Below are positions 7,611 through 15,906 of a DNA stretch of 64,000 bases, piece after piece; within the stretch, counting starts at the first letter, position 1; the number at the start of each line of letters is the position of its first letter. Location of the stretch: the NCBI RefSeq assembly GCF_014851585.1, contig NZ_JACVAB010000002.1:310001-374000 (forward strand). Direction: 5' to 3'. Below the pieces are notes generated by a model. The model ran no database searches. It had not been told where the DNA came from and saw only the letters and a list, made by a program, of their open reading frames with translations. The stretch comes from Agrobacterium sp. AGB01 (GTDB lineage Bacteria > Pseudomonadota > Alphaproteobacteria > Rhizobiales > Rhizobiaceae). Position numbers and translations under genes: made by a program.

Positions 7611-9029
7611 TTATGGGTGTTCTGATGATGTGCTTGAAAATGGACCGGCGTCTGGGAGAACCTTGCCGGGATTGAAAATGCCGAGGGGATCAAGTGCGGT
7701 TTTGAGCGTCTGCATCAGCGCGATGGCTTCTGCGCCGTGTTCGCTTTGCAGGTACTGCCGTTTGCCAAGCCCGATGCCGTGTTCACCGCTGGCGGTACCG
7801 CCCGCTGCAATGGCCCGTTGCACGATGCGGGAAGCGTAATCCGCCACCTCTGTTTCTTCGTGCTCGTGCAACATGAAAACGCAGTGGAAATTGCCGTCTC
7901 CCACATGGCCGACGATAAAGGCGGGTGCGGTGGAGCTAGCGACATCCTGTCGTGTTTCTAGGATTACCTCCGCCAATCGTGAGATTGGCACGCAGACATC
8001 GCTTGGCCAGGAGTGAGAGCCGGGCCGTTCAGCCTTGGCCCAGGCCAGGCAATCGCGGCGGGTTTCCCATAATAGTTTGGTGTCCTGCGCCGTGTCCGTC
8101 CATCTCAGCGGTGTGCCGCCATTGTCGGAGATGATCTGCTCAATGGTTTCCGACAGCGTGTCGATTTCCGTGACCGAGCCGTGAAACTCGAAAAACAATG
8201 CTGGCAATGGCGCAAGGCGCAACTGTCCACGACGGTTGATAACGTCGACCAAGGGTTGATCGACCAGTTCGACACGGCCGATGGAAAGGCCTGCGCGCTT
8301 GATATCGGTGACCGCGTCTACCGCACCGGCCAGCGTAGCAAAACCGGCATGAGCAGATTTCGCTTCCGGTATCGGATGCAGGCGCAACAAAACTTCGGTG
8401 ACGATGCCAAGTGTGCCTTCGGAACCGACAAACAACCGTGTCAGGTCATAACCGGAGGATGATTTGCGCGCCAGTGATCCCGTTTTGACGATATCGCCAT
8501 TGGCCGTCACCACAGTCAGGCCGAGCACGTTTTCGCGCATCACACCATATCGCACGGCATTGGTGCCGCTGGCACCGGTCGATACCATGCCACCAATCGA
8601 CGCATTGGCACCGGGATCTACGGGAAAGAACAGACCGGTATCACGCAGCGCATGATTGAGGTCGAGCCGGCGGACGCCTGCGCCCACCCGTGCAATCATG
8701 TCATCGGCACGGATTTCAACGATCTGGTTGAGCTCACTTGTATCCAGTGAAATTCCGCCGTGAACGGGAATAACGCCACCTTCAAGCCCCGAACCGGCAC
8801 CAAAAGCTGTGATCGGAATGCAATGTCTGCCCGCGATCTTGACGATCTCGGCAACGTCTTGTGTGCTCTGCGGCCGCACAACAATGTCTGGGCGCTGGCG
8901 AGCATGGTGGCTTTCATCGCCAGCATGCAGGTCCAGAACAGACGCGCCGGTTGATGCCGCAGCACCAAAACGGTTCTGCAACTCAGCAATCGCCGCATCG
9001 TAATTGCGATGCGTAAGATGCAGATTCAT
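7611..9029 (-). CDS. FAD-linked 2-hydroxyacid oxidase/dehydrogenase (GlcD/D-lactate dehydrogenase type)
   Basis: A 472-residue flavoprotein with an N-terminal PCMH-type FAD-binding domain (RPDIVVRPQSTQDVAEIV, then FGAGSGLEGGVIPVHGGIS) and a C-terminal FAD-oxidase_C domain ending with SGEHGIGLGKRQYL. Such enzymes oxidise D-lactate, glycolate or related 2-hydroxyacids to 2-oxoacids, passing electrons to quinone or cytochrome. The start at 9029 overlaps the aminotransferase stop in an ATGA arrangement. In this operon a plausible substrate is a sulfur-containing 2-hydroxyacid, since the next gene upstream is an aminotransferase; this is inference. Confidence 0.85.
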   Translation of the reverse strand: MNLHLTHRNYDAAIAELQNRFGAAASTGASVLDLHAGDESHHARQRPDIVVRPQSTQDVAEIVKIAGRHCIPITAFGAGSGLEGGVIPVHGGISLDTSELNQIVEIRADDMIARVGAGVRRLDLNHALRDTGLFFPVDPGANASIGGMVSTGASGTNAVRYGVMRENVLGLTVVTANGDIVKTGSLARKSSSGYDLTRLFVGSEGTLGIVTEVLLRLHPIPEAKSAHAGFATLAGAVDAVTDIKRAGLSIGRVELVDQPLVDVINRRGQLRLAPLPALFFEFHGSVTEIDTLSETIEQIISDNGGTPLRWTDTAQDTKLLWETRRDCLAWAKAERPGSHSWPSDVCVPISRLAEVILETRQDVASSTAPAFIVGHVGDGNFHCVFMLHEHEETEVADYASRIVQRAIAAGGTASGEHGIGLGKRQYLQSEHGAEAIALMQTLKTALDPLGIFNPGKVLPDAGPFSSTSSEHP

Positions 9030-10201
9030 GATGCGACCTTTACCGCATGTCCCTGCCGCCACAGCGCAAGGCGCTCGACTGCATTCACGAGGGTCTCTGC
9101 TTTTTTGGCAAAGCAGAACCGCACGTGGCTGCGCACATCGCGGCTACCGTAAAAGGATGAGATCGGCACTGGTGTTACGCCAGCTTCAAGCGTCAGACGG
9201 CGGCAAAAGGCAAGGTCGTCGCCAGCCGTGTCGAGTGTGGAAATATCCGCGACGACAAAATAGGTGGCTGGAGCATCGGCGACCTCGAAACCTGCGTCAC
9301 GCAAGCCATCGACCAGCAAGTCCCGTCGCTCAGCCAACTGGCGACGCAGATCGAGGAAATAATTGTCGGGCAGGTTCAGCCCTGTCGCCACTGCGGCTTG
9401 CAAGGCAGGCGGGGTCGTGAAGGTAACGTATTGGTGGGCTCTGGCGATCGGCTCCAGCAGTTTGGGCGACGCTGTCACATAACCGACTTTCCAACCGGTC
9501 ACGGAAAAGCTTTTGCCAGCCGAACCGATCCTGACTACACGGTCGCGAATACCGTCCACCGCAAACAGGGAATGGAAGGGGCGGCCGTCAAAAACCAGAT
9601 GCTCGTAGACTTCATCGGAAACAATGGTGAGGTCATGTTTGACGGCAAGCTCGCCGAGAAAACGCAGCTCTTCGGGTGAGAAAATCTTGCCGATCGGGTT
9701 CATCGGTGTGTTGACGACGATCAGTTTCGTTTTGCTGGTGATGGCGTTCTGCAGGGCGTCCTGCGGTAGATCCCAATGGGGCGGCAAAAGCCTGACAGGC
9801 ACGACAACGCCACCCGCCCGACGGATCAGTGTGGCATAGGCATCATATACTGGTTCGAAAAGAATGACCTCGTCACCGGTTTCAAGCAAAGCGAGGAATG
9901 TGTCGGCCAGCGCTTCGGTCGCACCTGAGGTGACAAGCACTTCACGTTGCCAGTCAATGTCCAGATTGAAGAAACGTTTGGCGTTGTCAGCAACCGCCTG
10001 CCGTAGAACAGGCAATCCCATCATCGGCGGATATTGGTGGGGTCCGTCACGCAATGCTGAGATCGCGGCTTCCACAAGTGCTGCAGGCACAAAACCTTCC
10101 GGAAATCCCTGGCCCAGATTGATTGCGCCTGTTTCTGCAGCCAGCCGCGACATGGATTCAAATATCGACGTGCCTGCTGCACCGAAGACCGAGTTCACCA
10201 C
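9026..10201 (-). CDS. Class I/II PLP aminotransferase, methionine/kynurenine aminotransferase-like
   Basis: A 391-residue cytoplasmic aminotransferase. Fold-type I features include INLGQGFPEGFVP at the N-terminus, YPPMMGLPVLRQAV, TSGATEALADTF, NTPMNPIGKIFS, SDEVYEHLVFDG, and the PLP lysine in GSAGKSFSVTGWKVGY. The opening resembles the YbdL/kynurenine-oxoglutarate aminotransferase group, which accepts methionine and its 2-oxo acid. It is the first gene of the minus-strand operon that includes the hydroxyacid oxidase and MetNIQ-like transporter. It probably interconverts a sulfur amino acid and its 2-oxo acid. Confidence 0.87.
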   Translation of the reverse strand: MVNSVFGAAGTSIFESMSRLAAETGAINLGQGFPEGFVPAALVEAAISALRDGPHQYPPMMGLPVLRQAVADNAKRFFNLDIDWQREVLVTSGATEALADTFLALLETGDEVILFEPVYDAYATLIRRAGGVVVPVRLLPPHWDLPQDALQNAITSKTKLIVVNTPMNPIGKIFSPEELRFLGELAVKHDLTIVSDEVYEHLVFDGRPFHSLFAVDGIRDRVVRIGSAGKSFSVTGWKVGYVTASPKLLEPIARAHQYVTFTTPPALQAAVATGLNLPDNYFLDLRRQLAERRDLLVDGLRDAGFEVADAPATYFVVADISTLDTAGDDLAFCRRLTLEAGVTPVPISSFYGSRDVRSHVRFCFAKKAETLVNAVERLALWRQGHAVKVAS

Positions 10202-10545
10202 CGAGATATTCCCCGTATTTTTGATTTATCCCGGCCAGCTTAAAATCCATAAAATAGATAAACAAAGTATTTTAAAGCGTTTGGATTTGAGTTTGGAGAA
10301 AGATTTGCTCCGGAAATTAGCCTGTCGTGAATTGATTTGCGGAGAGCGGTAAAAGGGGCCGATGTGCGCGGTTAAAAGCCGTGTCGACGCTTTTTTGTTG
10401 AAGGCGGAAAAGACGGAAAATTCTTTCGCTTTGTAATCGATAAAAAAGATAGAATTACTATCTTTGGTTTTTCACTCTGCGATGCTTGAGGCCAGTTTAC
10501 CACCCGAGGCGAACACGCCTTTTACAGGCGGAGCACGAGGCCAGA
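10202..10545. other. Divergent promoter region between the aminotransferase and monooxygenase operons
   Basis: This 344-base gene-free stretch separates two diverging operons. It is AT-rich. It contains CCATAAAATAGAT near 10248, resembling the left half of the shared sulfur motif, and a perfect inverted repeat at 10445-10465. No ORF here looks real. Confidence 0.6.
10445..10465. promoter_or_regulatory. Perfect inverted repeat, candidate operator
   Basis: AAAGATAG and CTATCTTT form 8-base perfect arms around the spacer AATTA. The site lies 80 bases before the start of the plus-strand DszA-like gene. There is no T-run after it that would suggest a terminator, so an operator is more likely. Confidence 0.5.
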
Positions 10546-11943
10546 ATGAGAAAAACGATCCATTTCAATGCCTTCGATATGAACTGTGTCGGTCACCAGT
10601 CTCCCGGCCTTTGGGCTCACCCGAAGGATAAATCCTGGAAATACAAGGATCTGGACTATTGGCAGGATCTCGCTCGAACGCTGGAACGCGGCATTTTTGA
10701 CGGCATCTTCATCGCCGATGTCATTGGCTATTACGATGTCTACAAGTGCTCGAATTTCCACGCCATTCAGCAGGCGGCGCAGATCCCTGTCAATGATCCG
10801 TTGCAGCTTGCCGCACCCATTGCACTGGCAACGGAGCATCTGGGCATTGGCATCACCGCGTCGACATCCTTCGAACACCCTTATATTTTCGCACGTCGCC
10901 TTGCGACCGCCGATCACCATAGCAAAGGGCGCATAGGCTGGAACATCGTTACCTCCTATCTGGAAAGCGGTGCCAAAAATATCGGGCAGGCCGGGCTGCA
11001 GCGGCATGACAACCGCTATGATATCGCCCACGAATATCTGGAGGTTGTCTACAAACTTCTGGAAGGCAGCTGGGAAGAAGGCTCTGTGCGGCGTGACCGT
11101 GATGGCCGGATATTTACTGATCCGTCCAAGGTTCACGAGATTGGCCACAAGGGCAAATATTTCGATGTGCCCGGTTACGGGCTGACGGAGCCATCACCGC
11201 AGCGGACACCGGTGCTTTATCAGGCCGGTGCATCGGGGCCGGGCAAAAAGTTTGCCGCAGAACATGCCGAATGTGTGTTTGTGGCAGCGCCGACCAAATC
11301 GGTTCTCAAAGCTTATGTCTCTGAAATTCGCCAAAAGGCAACGGCCGCGGGACGCGATCCTAAGGCGTTGCGCATCTACACGCTTTTGACCATCATCACC
11401 GATGAGACGGAAGAAAAGGCCAAGGCCAAATTCGAGGACTACCGGCAGTACGTGTCCTATGACGGTTCGCTGGTGTTCATGTCCGGCTGGAGCGGCATCG
11501 ACTTTGGGCAATATGCGCCAACCGATGTGATCCAGAAGGTTGAAACCAATGCGATCCATTCGTTCGTTGAGCACATTGCTGGCGGGGACAAGTCCTGGAC
11601 CATTGATGAGCTGGCAAAATTCGGTGGCATTGGCGGGCTCGGTCCGGTGTTTGTCGGTTCGCCGAGCCAGATTGCCGACATATTGCAGGAATGGGTCGAC
11701 GACACCGATGTTGACGGCTTCAATCTTGCCTACGCCGTAACACCCGACAGTTTCGAAGACGTGGTGCAATACATCGTTCCCGAACTGCAAAAGCGCGGCG
11801 TTTACCCCACATCCTATCATCCCGGCACATTGCGGGAAAAGCTTTTCGGCAAAGGGCCTTACCTGCCATCCGACCATCCGGCGGAACATTACCGCGATAT
11901 TGAAGCCATTAAACGCGGCCAGCAAACCCGGCTTGCGATCTAA
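10546..11943 (+). CDS. DszA/NtaA/SnaA-family FMN-dependent monooxygenase
   Basis: A 465-residue flavin-dependent monooxygenase of the luciferase-like LLM class, NtaA/SnaA/DszA branch. Typical segments are MRKTIHFNAFDMN, TLERGIFDGIFIADV, PLQLAAPIALATEHLGIG, SFEHPYIFARRLATAD, KGRIGWNIVTSYLESGAKNIG and YQAGASGPGKKFAAEHAE. These enzymes use FMNH2 supplied by a separate reductase and oxygen to cleave sulfones, sulfonates or nitrilotriacetate-like substrates. The ATG at 10546 follows a GAGG site; an in-frame ATG 60 bases upstream is not supported. It begins the plus-strand operon with two DszC-like genes. A flavin reductase that could serve it lies near 21 kb. Confidence 0.87.
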   Translation: MRKTIHFNAFDMNCVGHQSPGLWAHPKDKSWKYKDLDYWQDLARTLERGIFDGIFIADVIGYYDVYKCSNFHAIQQAAQIPVNDPLQLAAPIALATEHLGIGITASTSFEHPYIFARRLATADHHSKGRIGWNIVTSYLESGAKNIGQAGLQRHDNRYDIAHEYLEVVYKLLEGSWEEGSVRRDRDGRIFTDPSKVHEIGHKGKYFDVPGYGLTEPSPQRTPVLYQAGASGPGKKFAAEHAECVFVAAPTKSVLKAYVSEIRQKATAAGRDPKALRIYTLLTIITDETEEKAKAKFEDYRQYVSYDGSLVFMSGWSGIDFGQYAPTDVIQKVETNAIHSFVEHIAGGDKSWTIDELAKFGGIGGLGPVFVGSPSQIADILQEWVDDTDVDGFNLAYAVTPDSFEDVVQYIVPELQKRGVYPTSYHPGTLREKLFGKGPYLPSDHPAEHYRDIEAIKRGQQTRLAI

Positions 11944-11975
11944 CCCCTATTATTCGAACCCGATGAGGCATGACC

Positions 11976-13244
11976 ATGGGTACCGTTTCAGAAACCAAAA
12001 TTGATTATTCCGTCCACCCGCGCGTCAATTCCAATGATCCGGTTGCCCCACGGCCACGGCCTGCGGAGCCAGCGCATATTATCAAAAGTGATGCCGAGGC
12101 CATTGAGATCGCAGAACGCCTTGCTGCACGTTTCAAGGTCGATGCTGCCCTGCGCGATCGTGAGGGCCTGCTGCCGATCAACGAGCTGGATGAATATTCC
12201 CAAAGTGGTCTGTGGAGCATCAATGTGCCGCGCGCCTATGGTGGGCCTGAGGTGTCCTATGCGACGCTTGCCCAGGTGATTTCAATCATTGCCACTGCCG
12301 ATCCGGCCATTGCGCAGATCACCCAGAACCATCTGGCCATTGTGGCAACGGTTGATCTTGATGGCACAGAAGAACAGAAAGAGCTGTTCTTTGGCTGGGC
12401 CCTGCAAGGGCTTCGTTACGGTAATGCTTTTTCGGAATTGAAGAGCAAGACGGTTGCTGATTTCGAGACCAAGGTGGTGCATGACGGTGATGATGTCATC
12501 GTTCATGGCGAGAAGTTTTATGCGACCGGTGCGCTGCTGTCGCATGTCGTGCCGATTGTTGGCGTCGACGAGCAGGGACAGGGGTTCCTGGTGTTTGCTG
12601 AGCGCGATGCGCCGGGCCTGACCGTAACCAATAACTGGTCAAGTTTTGGCCAGCGTACGACGGCGTCCGGTTCAGTCAAGATCGAGAATGTGCGGGTGCC
12701 GAAGGTGCGTGCCGTCAAGGTGACCTCTTTTGATCATCCAACGGTTGGTGGCCCGGTGTCGCAGATTATTCAGGCGGCAATTGATGTGGGTATTGCGCGG
12801 GGCGCAATTGAAGACACCATCACTTTCGTCAAGAAATTCAGCCGCCCTTGGATCGACAGCGGCAAACAAAGTGCCAGCGAAGACCTGTTCACCATCGCGG
12901 CGATTGGGGATCTGAAGATCAAGCTGCATGCAGCCGAAGCATTGCTGGAAATTGCCGGCCGCAGCATAGATGTTGGACGTGCCAACACCACGCTTGAGAC
13001 TGTTTCAGAAGCGACGATCAAGACCGGGGAGGCCAAGGTTCTAACAACAGAGATTGCCATTCTCGCCACCAACAAGTTGTTTGAACTGGCCGGTACGCGC
13101 TCAACACTGGCCGAACACGGGTTGGATCGTCATTGGCGCAATGCGCGTGTTCACACGCTGCATGATCCTGTGCGCTGGAAGTTCTACCATGTCGGCAATT
13201 ATTATCTGAATGGCGAACATCCGCCACGCCATGCCTGGAACTGA
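11976..13244 (+). CDS. DszC/SfnB-family acyl-CoA-dehydrogenase-fold flavoprotein (copy 1)
   Basis: A 422-residue protein with an acyl-CoA dehydrogenase fold of the SfnB/DszC group. Visible landmarks: SQSGLWSINVPRAYGGPEVSYATLAQV, ITQNHLAI, NAFSELKSKT, EKFYATGALLSHVVPI, TASGSVKIENVRVP and the C-terminal HDPVRWKFYHVGNYYLNGEHPPRHAW. Members use reduced flavin to oxygenate sulfur heterocycles or sulfur-linked carbon instead of dehydrogenating acyl-CoA. I chose the ATG at 11976 because GAGG lies 7 bases before it; another ATG six bases upstream is too close to the site. It follows the DszA-like gene by 32 bases and has a paralogue directly downstream. Confidence 0.85.
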   Translation: MGTVSETKIDYSVHPRVNSNDPVAPRPRPAEPAHIIKSDAEAIEIAERLAARFKVDAALRDREGLLPINELDEYSQSGLWSINVPRAYGGPEVSYATLAQVISIIATADPAIAQITQNHLAIVATVDLDGTEEQKELFFGWALQGLRYGNAFSELKSKTVADFETKVVHDGDDVIVHGEKFYATGALLSHVVPIVGVDEQGQGFLVFAERDAPGLTVTNNWSSFGQRTTASGSVKIENVRVPKVRAVKVTSFDHPTVGGPVSQIIQAAIDVGIARGAIEDTITFVKKFSRPWIDSGKQSASEDLFTIAAIGDLKIKLHAAEALLEIAGRSIDVGRANTTLETVSEATIKTGEAKVLTTEIAILATNKLFELAGTRSTLAEHGLDRHWRNARVHTLHDPVRWKFYHVGNYYLNGEHPPRHAWN

Positions 13245-13254
13245 GGTGTCGCCG

Positions 13255-14517
13255 ATGACCACGACAGATCGTCAGCTTCATCGCCAGGCCGCGCTGACCA
13301 AGGGGCGCCCGGCACCGCATATCCCACCTCTGCGAACCCATGCGCACATCATCCGTGATGATGCCGAGGCCATTGTCGTGGCCCGCGAACTGGCCGCGGA
13401 ATTCGCTGTCGGTGCCGCTGAACGGGATCGGGAACGGCGTTTGCCAATTGCAGAAATTGAACGGTATTCGCAGAGTGGTCTCTGGGCAATTTCGGTGCCC
13501 AAGGACTATGGTGGTGCGGGTGTTTCTGCCGTTACGCTGGCCGAGGTGACGGCTATCATTTCCGCGGCGGATTCGTCGATTGGTCAGATTCCGCAAAACC
13601 ATTTCTTCATGGTCGAGGCGTTGCGATTGTCTGGTTCTGAAGAGCAAAAACGGCACTATTTTCAGCGTGTGTTGAATGGTGAGCGCTTCGGCAATGCCTT
13701 CACGGAAATCGGCACCAAAACGCCGGTTGATTACAAGACGCATTTTGCTGAGAAGAACGGCAAGCTGGTGCTGAATGGACAGAAATTCTATTCCACTGGC
13801 TCTCTGTTTGCCCACATTATCGTGGCGGTCGCCAAGGGGGCGAATGGTCGCATCCATATTGTTTTCATTGACCGTGCTACACCGGGGCTTGATCTGGTGG
13901 ACGACTGGACGTCCTTCGGGCAGCGCTCCACTGGCAGTGGCACTGTGACATTCGACGATGTCGAGATTACCCCGTCCCAGGTCGTTGATCATGATGACCC
14001 GTTTGACCGACCAACGGCGATGGGACCGTTTGCGCAGATCATCCACGCGGCCGTGCAAGTTGGCATTGCGCGCGGTGCGCTCGCCGAAACCATTTCCTAT
14101 GTTCGGGCACATTCACGGCCGTTCTTTGAACTGACGATAGAGCATGGTTATGAGGACCCGCATACCATCCATGCGGTGGGCGATGTCACAATCCGCGTGC
14201 ATGCGGCTGACGCATTGTTGGCACGGGCGGGACGTTTTCTCGATGTTGCCACAGCCGATCCCAATGAACGCACGGTTGCCGAGGCGTCGATTGCCGTTGC
14301 AGAGATCAAGGCGCTGGGCACCGATGTAGCGCAGCTTGCTGCAACAAAGCTGATTGAGCTTGGTGGTGCACGCTCGACACTGGAAAGTTACGGGCTGGAT
14401 CGCTTCTGGCGCAATGCCAGAACCCATTCCCTGCATGATCCGGTTCGCTGGAAGTACCACCATATCGGCAATTTTTATCTGAATGACCAGTTGCCGCCGA
14501 GACATGGGGCTTTGTGA
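13255..14517 (+). CDS. DszC/SfnB-family flavoprotein (copy 2)
   Basis: A 420-residue paralogue of the preceding gene. The same landmarks recur: SQSGLWAISVPKDYGGAGVSAVTLAEV, IPQNHFFMVEALRLSG, GQKFYSTGSLFAHIIVAV, SFGQRSTGSGTVTFDDVEI and the ending HDPVRWKYHHIGNFYLNDQLPPRHG. The start ATG at 13255 has GAGGT 8 bases upstream and lies 10 bases after the first copy's stop. The pair most likely arose by tandem duplication and then diverged in the central part. Two DszC-like enzymes may act on successive or different substrates, or form a hetero-oligomer; none of these is proven. Confidence 0.85.
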   Translation: MTTTDRQLHRQAALTKGRPAPHIPPLRTHAHIIRDDAEAIVVARELAAEFAVGAAERDRERRLPIAEIERYSQSGLWAISVPKDYGGAGVSAVTLAEVTAIISAADSSIGQIPQNHFFMVEALRLSGSEEQKRHYFQRVLNGERFGNAFTEIGTKTPVDYKTHFAEKNGKLVLNGQKFYSTGSLFAHIIVAVAKGANGRIHIVFIDRATPGLDLVDDWTSFGQRSTGSGTVTFDDVEITPSQVVDHDDPFDRPTAMGPFAQIIHAAVQVGIARGALAETISYVRAHSRPFFELTIEHGYEDPHTIHAVGDVTIRVHAADALLARAGRFLDVATADPNERTVAEASIAVAEIKALGTDVAQLAATKLIELGGARSTLESYGLDRFWRNARTHSLHDPVRWKYHHIGNFYLNDQLPPRHGAL

Positions 14518-14535
14518 TTTCAGAGCCATTTGTTC

Positions 14536-14569
14536 CGCCGGGTGTAGGGTTTCTCTGCGCCCGGCTTTT
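14536..14569 (+). terminator. Stem-loop after the DszC-like pair
   Basis: GCCGGG (14537-14542) pairs with CCCGGC (14560-14565) and is followed by TTTT. It lies between the second SfnB-like gene and the aldo/keto reductase gene, so it may only partly terminate the operon. Confidence 0.5.
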
Positions 14570-14592
14570 GCTTGACCACAGGAAACCAAGAC

Positions 14593-15636
14593 ATGAGTTA
14601 TCTGCCTGATCCCAAACGTTATGATAATGCACAGTTTCGCCGTGTCGGGCGAAGCGGCTTGAAATTGCCAGCGCTTTCCTTTGGCCTGTGGCACAATTTC
14701 GGTGACACGACGACCATTGAGACGCAACGTTCCATCCTGTTCAAGGCGTTTGATCTGGGCATTACCCATTTCGACCTTGCCAATAATTATGGCCCGCCAG
14801 CGGGAAGTGCCGAGATCAATTTCGGGCGTATTCTGAAGCAAGATTTTCGCAGTTACCGCGATGAACTGATTATCTCGACCAAAGCCGGTTGGGATATGTG
14901 GCCGGGACCCTATGGCCGCGGCGGTGGTTCGAAAAAGGCGCTGCTGTCGAGCCTCGATCAGAGCCTGTCGCGACTTGGTGTCGATTACGTCGATATTTTC
15001 TATTCGCACCGCTATGACGCGGACACGCCGCTGGAAGAAACCGCGGATGCGCTGGCCCAGGCCGTACGGCAGGGCAAGGCGCTTTATGTTGGTATCTCCT
15101 CTTACTCCGGTGCCAAGACCCGTGAGATTGCCGCGCATTTGCGCGACAGGCAGGTACCGCTGCTGATTAACCAGCCGGCTTATAACCTGTTTAACCGTTG
15201 GGTTGAAAAGGACCTGCTGAATGCGGTCGAGGATGTCGGGGCTGGTATCATTGCCTTTACGCCGCTTGCGCAAGGGCTGCTGACCAGCAAATATCTGAAC
15301 GGCATTCCACAGGATGCACGCGTGAACCGGCCGGGTGGTGATTTCCTTCGGCCGGAACATCTGAAGGAAGAAAACATCATTCGTGCCCGCGCGCTGAACG
15401 AGATTGCCGCACGGCGGGGCCAGTCACTGGCGCAGCTGGCCATTGCCTGGGTGCTGCGTGACACGCGTGTAACCTCTGCCCTGATTGGCGCAAGTTCGGC
15501 CAGGCAGATCGAGGAGAACGTGGCAGCCTTGAATAACCTTTCTTTCACACCAGAGGAGCTGGCGGAGATTGATCGTTATGCGGTCGAAGGTGGTATCAAT
15601 CTTTGGGAAAAACCATCGCATGATGAAGCCGTCTGA
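14593..15636 (+). CDS. Aldo/keto reductase, YghZ/L-glyceraldehyde-3-phosphate reductase-like
   Basis: A 347-residue NADPH-dependent oxidoreductase with the AKR (beta/alpha)8 barrel. Family sequences seen are RRVGRSGLKLPALSFGLWHNFG at the N-terminus, FDLANNYGPPAGSAEINFG (the D and Y of the active tetrad), LIISTKAGWDMWPGPYGRGG (the K), DYVDIFYSHRYD (the H) and LAIAWVLRDTRVTSALIGAS near the C-terminus. This is the YghZ (AKR14) or Kv-beta-like type. It probably reduces an aldehyde; an aldehyde released by oxygenolytic C-S cleavage in the preceding operon is a plausible substrate. A hairpin precedes it and a strong one follows it. Confidence 0.87.
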   Translation: MSYLPDPKRYDNAQFRRVGRSGLKLPALSFGLWHNFGDTTTIETQRSILFKAFDLGITHFDLANNYGPPAGSAEINFGRILKQDFRSYRDELIISTKAGWDMWPGPYGRGGGSKKALLSSLDQSLSRLGVDYVDIFYSHRYDADTPLEETADALAQAVRQGKALYVGISSYSGAKTREIAAHLRDRQVPLLINQPAYNLFNRWVEKDLLNAVEDVGAGIIAFTPLAQGLLTSKYLNGIPQDARVNRPGGDFLRPEHLKEENIIRARALNEIAARRGQSLAQLAIAWVLRDTRVTSALIGASSARQIEENVAALNNLSFTPEELAEIDRYAVEGGINLWEKPSHDEAV

Positions 15637-15660
15637 CCGGCACATATCGTGAGGACTACA

Positions 15661-15693
15661 AGAATACCCGGCGTGTTATCCGCCGGGTATTCT
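15661..15693 (+). terminator. Strong perfect 13-bp stem after the aldo/keto reductase gene
   Basis: AGAATACCCGGCG (15661-15673) and CGCCGGGTATTCT (15681-15693) are perfectly complementary around a 7-base loop. The T-run after it is poor, but its position 24 bases after the stop codon fits a terminator. Confidence 0.65.
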
Positions 15694-15828
15694 ATTGAGT
15701 GGGACAGATGTTTTTCGCGATGGACATGTCGTCTGGCCGGTGCCTGAAAGCCGGGCAGAAACTTGCCGACATCCGACGTTAAATGGCAAAGAAATCTATT
15801 TCCGGTCGGAAATTGATAAATATTAAAT

Positions 15829-15848
15829 CTATAAAATAAGTGTATTTA
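15829..15848 (+). promoter_or_regulatory. AT-rich operator-like motif upstream of the orphan binding protein
   Basis: CTATAAAATAAGTGTATTTA, 58 bases before the start of the binding-protein gene. It is one of the best matches to the motif shared by the sulfur operons here (consensus about CTATAAAATTAGTGTATTT). Confidence 0.55.
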
Positions 15849-15906
15849 TTTGAATAATGGACGTCATCTGAGGCCGCTGAAGGCCTTCTCGTTTCAAGGG
15901 AACACC

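Noticed and set aside
13018-15360. Long minus-strand frames opposite the SfnB-like genes and the aldo/keto reductase
   Set aside because: The plus-strand genes have clear families and ribosome sites; the opposite frames show neither.
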